The translations under genes and the position numbers were made by a program. This document shows, in pieces, positions 10,299 to 20,330 of a DNA stretch of 64,000 bases (its first letter is position 1; each line of letters starts with the position of its first letter). The notes under the pieces are model-generated. The model saw only the letters and a list, made by a program, of their open reading frames with translations. It did not search any database and had not been told where the DNA came from. Origin of the DNA: Flaccisagitta enflata (taxonomy: Eukaryota > Chaetognatha > Sagittoidea > Aphragmophora); assembly GCA_965153355.1 (NCBI GenBank), contig OZ231126.1, forward strand, positions 107,074,001 to 107,138,000, read 5' to 3'.

Positions 10299-12997
10299 TC
10301 AATGACACTGTTTGGTGTGGTCGTTAGAACTGTTGGTAAATTGTTGGTAAGCAGGGGGGGGTGTTGTACAGTAGAACTGGAGCGGCAGTGGAGGAGGTAT
10401 TGAGGGGTCATATGGTACGGGCAGTTGCCACGTTGTCTGTGGTGCCATCGTTGAGTTGATGACTGCGACGTCAGATGCCTTTTGTTTCTCTTGTGCGCTT
10501 TGATTGTCGTCATATTCATTGAGGAATGTGGAAGCGCGTATATTGAGAAGAAGAAAGTCAAGGAATTGTCTAAATGATGGATAGTCATCTGGTAGTCTGC
10601 AAGCATACCACAACCATTTTTCTTTGAGATGAGGCAGCTTCTTTAAAGATTTGTTTGTACACTGATTCCCTGTCGAAGTCTTCTTCCTTGTTTGATTCGC
10701 AAGCTAGAGTGTACGTTCCTTCCACCTTGAAAATGAATTCGCTCATTTCTTCAAATTGGTGTTTTTTGATGAGGCCACCCTCAAGTGCGCTTTGCAGCAT
10801 GTCCTCTGCCGATTGTTTTCGATTTCCATACTTATTCTTGAGACGCTCCACTGCTTCCTCAAATGCTGCGTCTGTGTCATTGCGTCGCGTGAAACAATTT
10901 ACCCGAGCTAATGCTAGTGATTTAAACCAGTACTGGAACTCTTTCAGTTTGTCTTTGGCGGCAAGATCAGGCATGTCGACGGCACTGAGGAAGTTTTTCA
11001 TGTGTTCGTCGAAATCAATGGACTTGTTGATACCATCAAATGCAATTGATGGTCTTCTTCTTTCAGCAATTTTCAACGCCTCAAGACTTGAACGCCCATT
11101 AGGGGTTTTGTTGATCCCTGCTGCTGCAAGTGTCGCTCAAGTTGTTTCTTCAGCAACAGCGCGAATTTCTTCTGCTTGAGGGGTTTCACGTACCCCTGTG
11201 ACAATGGAATGATTTGATGGTCGCTTTGAAGCGGCTGGTTCAGCTGATTGTCTTGTTGATTCTGGTTGCCTTTGTCTCTGTGTTTCTCTCTGTTCGTTTC
11301 TGTTTGACTCTTTTTGACATTCGCTTTTTGTTGTCTGCCTGTTTTGATTGTTTGTCTGTTTCTTCCCGGTTGTTGTGATTTGAGAGATGGCCGGCATGGA
11401 TGGCAGTTTGAAAGTGTAGCCGCTGACCTCACTGACTGATCGATGTCTGTTCGGTGACTCATCAGCTTCTCTGTTTCTCATTGTCTTGTGTCTATTGATG
11501 GTTGGTGGGACACTCTCTTCCACATCATAATTTCTCCTAGTCATCGTGGGGTGGGATGCATGTGATTCCCTTGATGAGCTGGACATTCTATCGAGAATGT
11601 CGCTGTGTCTCTCTTGTTCCTTCTGATTTACTTCCTTTACCCTTTCCTTTTCCTGTCGGGTATTCTGTCTTATGGCTTGTTGCAGATTTGCATTTGTCTC
11701 TTGTATGATTCTTTCTGCTGCTTCTCTTGCTTCTCTTGCAACCCTTTCAGCTTCCTCTCTTGCAGCTCTTTCACATTGTTGTGCTTCTTGTCTCATGATT
11801 TTCTCTAATTCCTCATGTTGGCTTCTTATTTCCTCCCTTTCTTTTTCTGCTTCACTGTGATTTTTTCTAAGTTCAGACTCAGCAGCTGAAGCGCCTGAGC
11901 AAACTGATGACAGTTTCGCAGCATTCTTTGGTTTGTATCTTGTGCTTGAAATTGCAGATTTGTAAGCCATTGATGTGTTTTTGCTCACCTTTGTTGAATG
12001 TGTGGAAAGCGCTGTGTACCCGGGACATGAGTGGCTTGATTCAGTGACAACGGAGTTAGCTTTGCTGAACCCATCATAAATCTGGATGGTTTTGGATGGG
12101 GGTGGCTCTGGTTTATTCCGGGTGGTTGGTCTGTGGCCGGATACAAAAGAGCTTGGTGGGTTCTTGTGGATGGGAGCTGGTTTAGGTTGCTTGTCTATGG
12201 CCTATGGGTGGCTTTTGCCTGGTTTTGATGGGTGGATGGGTGGTCGATTTGGTGGTTGACTTTGTAGCCGGTTGAATGGCCTGTATAGCTGATATGTGGG
12301 TTGACTGGCTGGGTTGTTTTTCCATGCTTCCTGTAGTTGACCGGGTGGTTGATTGGGTAGTTGGTTTCTCCGATGGTCGGTTTTGAGATTTTTGGCTGGG
12401 TTTGTTGGAAAATTGGGTCGTTGGTTCACCTGATCGTTGAGTTGGTTGGTGAGAGGAAGTGGACAGACCTGGTCCAAAAGTGATGAGATCTTTGGTTGGT
12501 AGGCGTCTGTCAATGAACTCAGACCCTCCAGCTGTCTGTCCTCGATCTGGCTTTGTTGGTTTGAGTTTGAGTTGGTTGACTGAGCGTTCGTTGGTTGGTG
12601 CTGAACAAATCAAAGGGGGCGTTGAGTCATGACGTGGGTCAGCGTCTTCATCTGAGTCAAGCAGTGATTCGCTTTGATTGTTTGGGCTACCTGAACAGTA
12701 AGATCTTGTGACCAGAGATACCGCATCACCTGGGGATGATGTGGCGCTAACGTTGTCCCTATCTGTGGGACTCGTCGAGGGAGCGTTGGGCGTGTGCTGT
12801 AATGATTCCTTTGTCAGTGGATTATCAAGGACCGATCGAGCGTGAATGAGTGCTTCTTTGAGTTGTGAGCACTCAAGACCCTTCTTCTCAGCAGCGTTTT
12901 TTGCGTTGGTTTCTTTGTTTCCCGGCATAGTGGCCGTTGCCGTTGGGTGTGATTTGTAGATCGGGGGGGGGGGGGGGGGGGTTGTTGTATTGTACAA
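10299..12997 (-). pseudogene. gag-like gene of a BEL/Pao-type retroelement, no pol attached
   Basis: The minus strand encodes a structural (capsid-type) protein. The first part (12997-12182) is Pro/Ser/Thr-rich. It continues one frame over with NSVVTESSHSCPGY and a strong Glu/Arg coiled coil (ESELRKNHSEAEKEREEIRS region, about 11900-11600). A DUF1759-like gag core follows (SIAFDGINKSIDFDEHM ... LKEFQYWFKSLA ... LKNKYGNRKQ, about 11040-10800). Breaks: a frameshift near 12200, an in-frame TGA at 11137-11139, and a frameshift near 10610, after which LPDDYPSFRQFLDFLLLNIRA continues to the stop at 10299. No protease, RT or integrase follows on this strand. It is therefore a gag-only remnant, a non-autonomous element or a former domesticated gag. 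The family call rests on the core pattern only. Confidence 0.65.
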
Positions 12998-13389
12998 TGT
13001 TTAAGTGACGTGAAATTAGGTACAGGGCAAGTCTGACCGAATTAGTAATAGTCTGTTTTGCGTGATTGTCGATTAGCGCGTGGGATCGTTGATTGTGTAG
13101 TAATTGTACTTTTGTTTTATTTGTTAGATATGACGTTACCCATTAGAAATATGACTTATGAAATATGAGCATGGATAAAAGTGATAACAAATTTTTAGGG
13201 AAGTAAATTACTCTCACTTGTACCGTAAATAAATGAGCCAGTGTTACATGAACTTGTTTGCTTGTTTTGATTCCTAAATGCCACCTGGATGGCCGGAAGA
13301 TCACTGTAACAATGGACTGACGACTTTTCGTGGAAGTAGTAAGGAGAAGGAGAGAAAAACAACGGGGATTGTTGAACTGGAACTCGGTA

Positions 13390-13880
13390 CACAAAGTTTG
13401 TTTTTAGTGTTTTGTTTCATTGGTTTTTGTTTTATTCAGTTTTCTTATGTATTGTTTGTTTGATATGTTTGTTTCTTGTATTTTGTTTTTTGTTTGCTTT
13501 GTTTGTTTTTTGTTTTGATCAAATATGTTTGCCCTGTTTGTAATTTTATGTTTGTTTGTTTTGTTTCAGTCAGTTACGTTTGTTTTTCTTTTTAGTCTTA
13601 TTCTGTCATTTATAATTTTCTCTGTTACATTTTGTTTTGTTTTGTTTTGATTTGGTACATTTGGTTTTGATTGGTTTTGTTTTGTTGTTCCCTTTGTTTT
13701 GTTTGTTCTGTATCATTCTGCTTTATAGCTTTTTGTTTGCTTGATTCTGTCTGTTCAGTTTTGTTTTGTTTCTATTTGTTCTCTTAGTCGTTTTGTTCTC
13801 TTATTTCGTTCCGTTTTGTTATGATTAGGTGTTTTTGTTTTGTCTCTTTTTGTTGTTGTTATCCTTAGTTTCGTTTTGTT
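13390..13880. repeat. T/G-rich low-complexity tract (TTTTGTTTTG-type)
   Basis: Almost continuous TTTTG/TTTG units upstream (minus-strand sense) of the gag-like gene. No coding potential is evident from 13000 to 14500. Confidence 0.7.
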
Positions 13881-14042
13881 TTGTCTTTTCAATGTTACAC
13901 AATGGCGCCGTATTCAAAGTTGGTTGGCGTTGATAGTTACTGGGAATGATAATTGGCGTTCAGGTTGTCTGGTCACGTGATTACCGCGTGATTTGATGAA
14001 TAAAGAAATGCTGACTGAAAAAAAAGTCTGTGTCAATATTAC

Positions 14043-14069
14043 CGGCGGTTCGAACCCCCGGCGGCACGA
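14043..14069 (-). promoter_or_regulatory. tRNA-3'-end-like segment, possible primer-binding site
   Basis: The plus strand reads GGTTCGAACC (14047-14056) followed by CCCGGCGGCACGA, resembling the T-arm and acceptor 3' end of a tRNA. On the minus strand this would be a primer-binding site about 1 kb before the gag-like gene. The usual TGG start is not present and no LTR pair was found, so this is tentative. A complete tRNA does not fold around it. Confidence 0.35.
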
Positions 14070-14995
14070 TTTGCCTTTGGCAATGTCACCACGTTATTTG
14101 GAGATGATGAAAGACATACTGTTTGTATTACAGTCTCTTCTATGTTTGTAAACAATAATAGATCGTCTTCACATGCGACAACTACGTAAGTTTTAGAACG
14201 ATTTAAAGCGTTTGTTCAGAAAAGCCCACCAGGCGTCGTCAAGGATGATAATAACGTGCCTCTGAGGCAGACAATGGTAAACAACAAAGTTTCAAAGGGA
14301 CAGTAGACACGCAAAATTGACAAGCTAGCTAGAACGAGTTTGATTCCCTGATCTGCGTGTCTCTCTATAGAATGATCAACAAATATTGAAATTGTATTTG
14401 GCAATGAGATAACTTTTTAATTGTTTTATTTAATCAAGAAAGCAATGTAATTTCCGTGGATCGGCGGCGGCAATGCGAAACAGCGCGAGCATCAAGGGAA
14501 ATTTACGGCGATGTACGGCGATGATTTGTACACGGGTGTGCGGAGATGAGGAGGGGAAGAGCCGGAGGAGTAGAGAACAGGAGGAGGAAATGCGAACGAA
14601 ATTGGTTGTTTAATCTGTACTTAGTCAGTCTTGTTGTCTATATATATCAAGTTTATTCACATGTCAGAAGCGATGCAGAGAACCCTGGAAAACTACGAAA
14701 TATCTATAATTATCGGGTTGGGTCTGGTTTGTCTGTTTTGTTCAATGAGAGTCAGAGATGCGAACGCGAACGGGGCGAAATTAACGGCGGTTTGTCTGCT
14801 GCGAGAATACTCGCTTAAATCACTGATTTAATTTTTATTTAAACTGGTGAAACAGACTTTGTTTGTTTCTAATCGTGTTAACTGAAATTGTTTCTCATTT
14901 TTTAATTTTTGTTTATGATTATAATTCTTACAAGCTTGTGCTTGTTTGGTGCCTCGTAAGGACTTGGTTTCAGAACCTGTGGTTCTTGTTAGATC
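14070..14995. other. no supported gene
   Basis: Mixed-composition sequence with short frames only. No family resemblance or splice-supported exon was found. Confidence 0.4.
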
Positions 14996-15126
14996 GTGTA
15001 TCAGGGTTTTACAGGCTTTCCTACCAAAGGCCGGCGATCCTGTTCTACTCTGTTTTACTTCTTGGACGGTGTGTCAGGGTTCTACAGGCTGTCCTACCAA
15101 AGACAGGCGATCCTGTTCTACTCTGT
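14996..15126. repeat. tandem duplication, period ~74 bp
   Basis: CAGGGTTTTACAGGCTTTCC and CAGGGTTCTACAGGCTGTCC begin two copies, each ending GATCCTGTTCTACTCTG. Confidence 0.85.
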
Positions 15127-15129
15127 GTC

Positions 15130-15945
15130 ACTGTCTCTTGATCTATGAGTGTTTTAGAACCTGTGGTTCCTCTGAATACTGAAAGCAAGCTGGAGGCAAA
15201 GGCTTGATTATGATTAGCAAATATGGTGAAGGCGAGTTTATACAGTGAACGCCAAATAAAGAGTAACGAGACAATGGAAGACTGATTTGCTCTTTGGCAA
15301 TTTTTTATCTGTCTGTCTGTTTCTGTGTCAATCGATCAAAGGAAAGACCTGTCCGTGCGCGAGTTTTGTATTACCCAAATGTAATATCGATGACAAAGGC
15401 GATGATGAAGACAATGACGACAACGATGATGACGAGGAGGTTTGTCTATCGCGACCGTCTTTTGTTTCACGAAAACGATGGCTTTTGTCAGGACAGACGA
15501 TAACGATGACAATTAAAAGATGGTTCAAACTGTTTTAGGATTGAGGTGACAATGGGACAGAAGACGCAATGAATAATACACTGAGGCACACTCAGTAGAA
15601 GTCAATGGGAAACACAACCAAGAGCGTTGCTCTGTACAGTAATGACTTTTCCTTTACTCGGGATGTGTGGCAGTGAATGAACGCGATTGAAGAAAAACCT
15701 GTTACAACGATATACTGTACAGATGTTATGATTGGGATACGGTGAAAGACATTGTTCTTTTCTTCTCGATGAAGACGATGATGACAGTGACGAATAATTT
15801 GATAGGAGCGGCGCAATTTCTGTTTAATGAAACTCAACAGAAAGCAGTATTAATCGGGCGGGTGGGTGGGGAAAAGATTATTGTTGTCTGAATAAAACGA
15901 TGTAAGACACGTTACTCACGCCAATTGGAGACTTTTCGAGATTAC
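15130..15945. other. no supported gene
   Basis: Contains a GATGA/GACAA-rich simple stretch near 15390-15440, which creates an artificial Asp-rich frame. Nothing else is recognisable. Confidence 0.4.
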
Positions 15946-16515
15946 TATAACTGGTATGCAAATCCGCTAACTGTCAGAGCCCCGGCGCAATAGAGAAAGA
16001 CGAATCCCAAAATGTGTGAAATATATGGAATTTGTAATCTGCAGAATAAGGAAACGATCGATGAAAATGAGCAAGAATCATGAACCCAAACCCTACTGCC
16101 CCAGCCCCTTTCTGCCCCTGTCTTCTCCTCTTCCTCCTCGCGTCCCGCCTGCGTCCCGCCTGCGTCCTGTCCGTATCCCGTCTGTGTCCCGCCTGCTCCT
16201 CCTCCCTCTCCTCCTCCTCCTCTCCTCCTCCTTCCCTCCTCCTCCCCTCTTCCTCCCCTCTCCTCAAGTAATGATCGGTCAGTAATCAGTAGTAACTAAT
16301 GATGATAATTACCTAGAAAATCGTCGCAATATTGAAGGGGTTGACAAGTTATTGGAATTATTTGTGGAAGGTAATTTGTTGAGAGAAGTTTGCGATGACG
16401 CTAAAGGAAGGAATCACTGTACTGACCCGCGGTATCAGGTTGTTGATAACGAGCGTCAGTCATAAGTTGAATCTCTCTCATGGCTCTACCGCAGTGGGGG
16501 CGTGGATCGGTAACA
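15946..16515 (+). repeat. ~570-bp dispersed repeat, copy 2
   Basis: Near-identical to 6596-7154 over its full length, with an extra CGTCCCGCCTG unit in the pyrimidine tract near 16140. Flanks differ immediately outside both ends, which defines the boundaries. Confidence 0.85.
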
Positions 16516-16689
16516 ATCGTATTTCCTTTGTATTTCTCTCTCAGTTCTTAACATCATACGCAAGAATAGAAGAATTCGATATGTTCATCATATAATTCGC
16601 GTTAGTTAAGAACCCGTGTCACACTAGACTGGTAGAGGTATAGGGCCGTAGGACGCCAAGAGCTAGTTTTGATACATGACTTTTTGTCA

Positions 16690-16691
<2 letters not shown>

Positions 16692-16753
<62 letters not shown>
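16692..16753. repeat. (CT)n microsatellite
   Basis: Uninterrupted CT dinucleotides followed by a T run. Confidence 0.97.
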
Positions 16754-16761
<8 letters not shown>

Positions 16762-17128
16762 TTCTTTCTCTCCCTTTGATTCCCGGCAATTTCACCACTT
16801 GCTTCGCGGCGACTGCCATTGATGAATGTTGATTTTTCGTTATTGGCCGAGGGATTTCCGACCTTCAGACCGCTCAGGTCATGCGGAATAGGCGAACTTT
16901 TCCAAACAGGCGGATCCAGTTCTAACAGAATTTTATTTTTCAAAGAAACAGAAGGAAGAAAGCAGGGACCAATGAAGTCTTTCTGCTACTGCTGGGTTTC
17001 CGTTACTCTTGGGTCCGTTATTGCAAAGTTTATCTGTACTTAATTTCTGACCAGATTTGGGCCATTTTGCTTGGATTTGGGCCATAATGCTTAGATTTGG
17101 GTTATTTGGCAGAATTTTGGTCCAAATA

Positions 17129-17242
17129 GGCCCCAAAGGAGACGAAGCCCTGAGGATGGGGCGGGGGGGACGAACGGATTGAAGGATGGACGGATGGACA
17201 GATTCCCCCTGTGTTCTACAGGACTTTGTTCCCTTCGGGGCC
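17129..17242. repeat. foldback repeat: inverted arms around a GACG/GATG tetranucleotide core
   Basis: The left arm GGCCCCAAAGGAGACGAAGC and the right arm (CCCCTGTGTTCTACAGGACT then TTGTTCCCTTCGGGGCC) are degenerate inverted copies. Between them lies GGACGAACGG/GGATGGACGG simple sequence. The same arm recurs near 22808-22836, in every block of the satellite at 36.2-41.2 kb, and inverted at 41213-41250. Confidence 0.75.
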
Positions 17243-17384
17243 GCTGGCCTACTCCCCCTCAAATTGAATCACACGCTCCTCAAGCAGGGCACGGGTACCG
17301 CTGACCACCTACTGCCTTTGGGCTGCTATTTGAGCATAATCTTCCTACCCAGATGCCCTAGTGTTCTTCTCCAGCACTGCTCCT

Positions 17385-17440
17385 GCCCACCCGCTCGCGA
17401 CTAGGGTAGCTATGTATCCAGCCTTGGTTTGCAATGTTTA
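17385..17440 (+). repeat. 3' end of the dispersed CCGT-type repeat family
   Basis: Reads CTGCCCACCCG, then GACTAGGGTAGCTATGTATC and CAGCCTTGGTTT, matching the distal end of the copies at 24060-24108 and (reverse) 60590-60640. Confidence 0.65.
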
Positions 17441-17599
17441 ACGATCTCCCTTACAGATGAATCGACAGTTGGACAGATTAACCATTTGAAAAATCAAAAG
17501 ACTAGCAAAGAGACAAAACCCCTCACAGATATACAAGAATGCATATAAAAACAGGATGAGACCATGAAAAAAGTGATGGTGGAAAAATCCTCCGAAATT

Positions 17600-17970
17600 C
17601 CCATGACAATGCTTATGTTTGACAGTTTATAAAGAGATGGTTTTTCAAGGGATTGACATAAAATTGGTGACGGTTTGAAAGATCTTAAAAAGATCTTTCA
17701 AATGGGACCAATCTGGCATTTCTTGCTTGATTCATTCAAAAGTTATGAGCAAAACAAGTGAAACAAGAGAAAAGAAGAAAAATTCAATGATCTGGAAAAT
17801 CGTCCAAAATATTCATAACATTGCTCATGTTTGAACGCTTATAACTTGGTTGTTTTTCAATGGATTTCAAAAAAATTGGTGACAGTTGGAAAGATCTTGA
17901 AAAGGTCTTTCAAATGGGACCAATCTGGCATTTCTAACTTAAAGCGTTAAAAAGTTATAAGCAAAACAAG
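17600..17970. repeat. diverged tandem duplication, period ~213 bp
   Basis: TTGGTGACGGTTTGAAAGAT (17663) and TTGGTGACAGTTGGAAAGAT (17876) are each followed by a ...CAAATGGGACCAATCTGGCA segment. No coding frame is present from 17440 to 18290. Confidence 0.8.
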
Positions 17971-18290
17971 GGACATTGTCCAAAAGAGAGAAAGTTTTCT
18001 GGCCTGTACCAACCACCCAGAAAGAAATGGGAATTTAAAAAAAGGCGCTCCTGGGATTATTTTGAAACCTTTTGACATGGATTATGCATGGGCTGGACCA
18101 ACAGAAACAATGAAAAAAGTGGCAGTTATCCTAGTTTAAAGTTAGTGGTGGAGATCCAAAGCAGTGTGTAGTAATATGTTACAAGAACTTGGAAAAAAAA
18201 AATTTTGAAATATTTTTTTTTATTCAAAAAAAAAATTTCTGAAATTTTTCTTTTGAACTTTTTTTTTCAAATTGTTTTCAAAGTAATACA

Positions 18291-18478
18291 TGATGGATTT
18301 CAATGCATGCCATCATGGCCTTCAATGTATGCCATCATGGACTTCAAGGTATGCCATCATTGACTTCAAGGTATGCCATCATGGACTTTGGGTATGCCAT
18401 CATGGACTTTGGGTGTGCCATCACGTACTTCATGGTATGCCATCATGTACTTCAAGGTATGCGACGACATTGAAATGT
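18291..18478. repeat. ~22-bp minisatellite, about 8-9 units
   Basis: Repeated GTATGCCATCATGGACTTCA with point changes. Confidence 0.92.
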
Positions 18479-18842
18479 AGCAAATGAAAGTTATAGATAA
18501 AGAATGAGATGTTGGTGTGAAAAAAAGGCTTTTTTTAAAAAAAAACCTTCGGGGCTGGCGCCGGTCTGCAATATGCAAATGAAGAACTGTTTATAGTAAA
18601 GTTTTATGTAGTAGTGACTTATATTTTTTATTGAGAAAAGAAAAAGCAAAACAATTCAGATTAAAGAATTATTTACAAGAGGCATAAAAACACGTCGGGA
18701 TACACGTAGAAATATGAAAGGAATTAAGCAATTAACGACGGTTCAAGCGGGGACGATGGTCGATGAAGTGTCTGCGCGACACGTGATCGGTCCGTTGTCT
18801 CATTGAGAGAGTCTCGCAATCGAATCGACGATCCCATAGCAG

Positions 18843-20330
18843 TTAGTTATCATCAACGTCGTTGCTTTCGGCGTTGGAAGCGGCATCCGAGGGCAACAAC
18901 TCGTCGACGAAGTTATAAGATTGATAGCAAGGAATCAATGTTTCTGGCGACAAAGGACAGACGTAATGGTTGTTAGGATCATCAAGTTTCTGAGAGGTGA
19001 CGAGCGAATGTGATGTTAATTTTGAATCAGTGTTGTGTTGCGGTTTGTAGATTCGTTGGAATGATAAATAATATAGGAATAAAGTGAAGTCTTACTTTTA
19101 GATTGATATAGCGGAAGTATTCAGTTGCTCCCTTGCATATTCTGGGTACATGGAGCGCACGAAATTAGGAAAACAAAACCGTTCGCAACCCGGCTGCGAA
19201 ATTTCTGACAGTATGCTCTGTAACAGATATTGTCCATGTAATATTAGGAGGAAAATTAGTTAAAAGTGTTGGATATTGCGGTTTGTTTATAAAAGACAAA
19301 ATAGCAATTACCGAGTCTGGGGGTAAATTGGCAATAGATTCCATTTTGGGTACGCGGGAGACCAAGGGCAAGGAGCGGCGGCGTTGGTCGGGTTTGAGGG
19401 TCTCGAGACTAAACATGGGGCAAGATGGACTGTGGTCCATGATGGTGGATTGGTTGGCTGGCAAATCCATGTCCATGGTGCTGTGGCGTTTTGGCAATTC
19501 TGGGTTTGAGTTTAATTCAGTTTCCAATGAATGCATGTTATTTTCAATGCTCTCATAGACATTTCCATCATCCAAACTGGCCTGATTTGAAGTTGTATCT
19601 GATACCCAAACTATTTGAAACGGAATAGCCGGAGGTGGTGTGTTTGGTACACTGTTGACGCTGGTTTTATCATCTGTGTTTAATTTTACTGCTGATGTAT
19701 AGTGACTGTCATTCTTATTTCGGTGCTTTTCAATTTTGGCTAGACTATTGCTGTTCTTATTTTGGTTCATTTCACTTTTTTCATTTTTGTTGTCTAATGG
19801 CTCACAAGTGTTGTTACTCCAATTGCTGCCTAAATTGTTGTTGTTTTGCTGATGTTGTAGATTGTTTTCACTTGTCAAATTGTTGTTGCTGCCTCGGTTG
19901 CTGTCTGTGTACTGTTTATTGTCCTTGTAGTGATCCGAATCATCATCCCATTCTTCATGACTCCAACTTTCACTGTATATAGTGTCGTAACTGTTGGTCT
20001 TGTTTCTCTGATTGTTTTTACTGTTGTCTAATGGCTCACAAGTGTTGTTACTCCAATTTTTGCTTAGATCGTTGTTGTTTTGCTGATCTTGTAGACTGTT
20101 GTCATTTGTCATACCGTTGTGGCTACCATTGTTGCTGTCTATGTAGTGTGCATTATTTTTGTAGTAATTTGAATCATCATCTCATTCTTCTTGACTCCAA
20201 CTCTCACTGCATATAGTGTCGTAACTGTTGGTCTTGTTTCTCTGATGGTTGTTATTGATGTTAGTATTGCATTGCAGGTTGTTAATGTTGTTAGTGTTGA
20301 TGTTGTGTTCTTCATTGTAACGCCAATTGT
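18843..20330 (-). pseudogene. Asn-rich protein gene with internal repeats, probably spliced
   Basis: The function is not recognised. The minus strand from about 20330 to 19300 encodes an Asn/Asp/Ser-rich protein built from tandem ~77-residue repeats (SNWSNNTCEPLDN, ESWSHEEWDDDSD). It is followed by a Ser/Pro region (PNTPPPAIPFQIVWVSDT, RRRSLPLVSRVPKMESIANL). The farthest-upstream repeat carries TGA at 20182-20184, where the next copy has TGG. Downstream, a GT at the ACTCG|GTAATT boundary could open an intron. A segment ending ATEYFRYINLK at 19093 precedes a GTAAG donor, and a last exon at 18989-18843 (KLDDPNNHYVCPLSPETL ... SNDVDDN, TAA) follows an AG preceded by CACCTCT. That last junction is in phase 0; the others are uncertain. 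It looks like a host gene, since no transposon domain is visible. Confidence 0.45.
19790..20290. repeat. in-frame tandem repeat, period ~231-234 bp
   Basis: Two full copies and one partial copy of a segment containing GTCTAATGGCTCACAAGTGT and GTGTCGTAACTGTTGGTCTT. The period is a multiple of three, so copies keep the Asn-rich frame. Confidence 0.8.

Noticed and set aside
14043-14069. A tRNA gene
   Set aside because: Only a T-arm/acceptor-like piece is present; no D-arm or anticodon arm folds upstream.
15287-15538. Asp-rich ORF as a gene
   Set aside because: Created by GATGA/GACAA simple sequence; no splice or family support.
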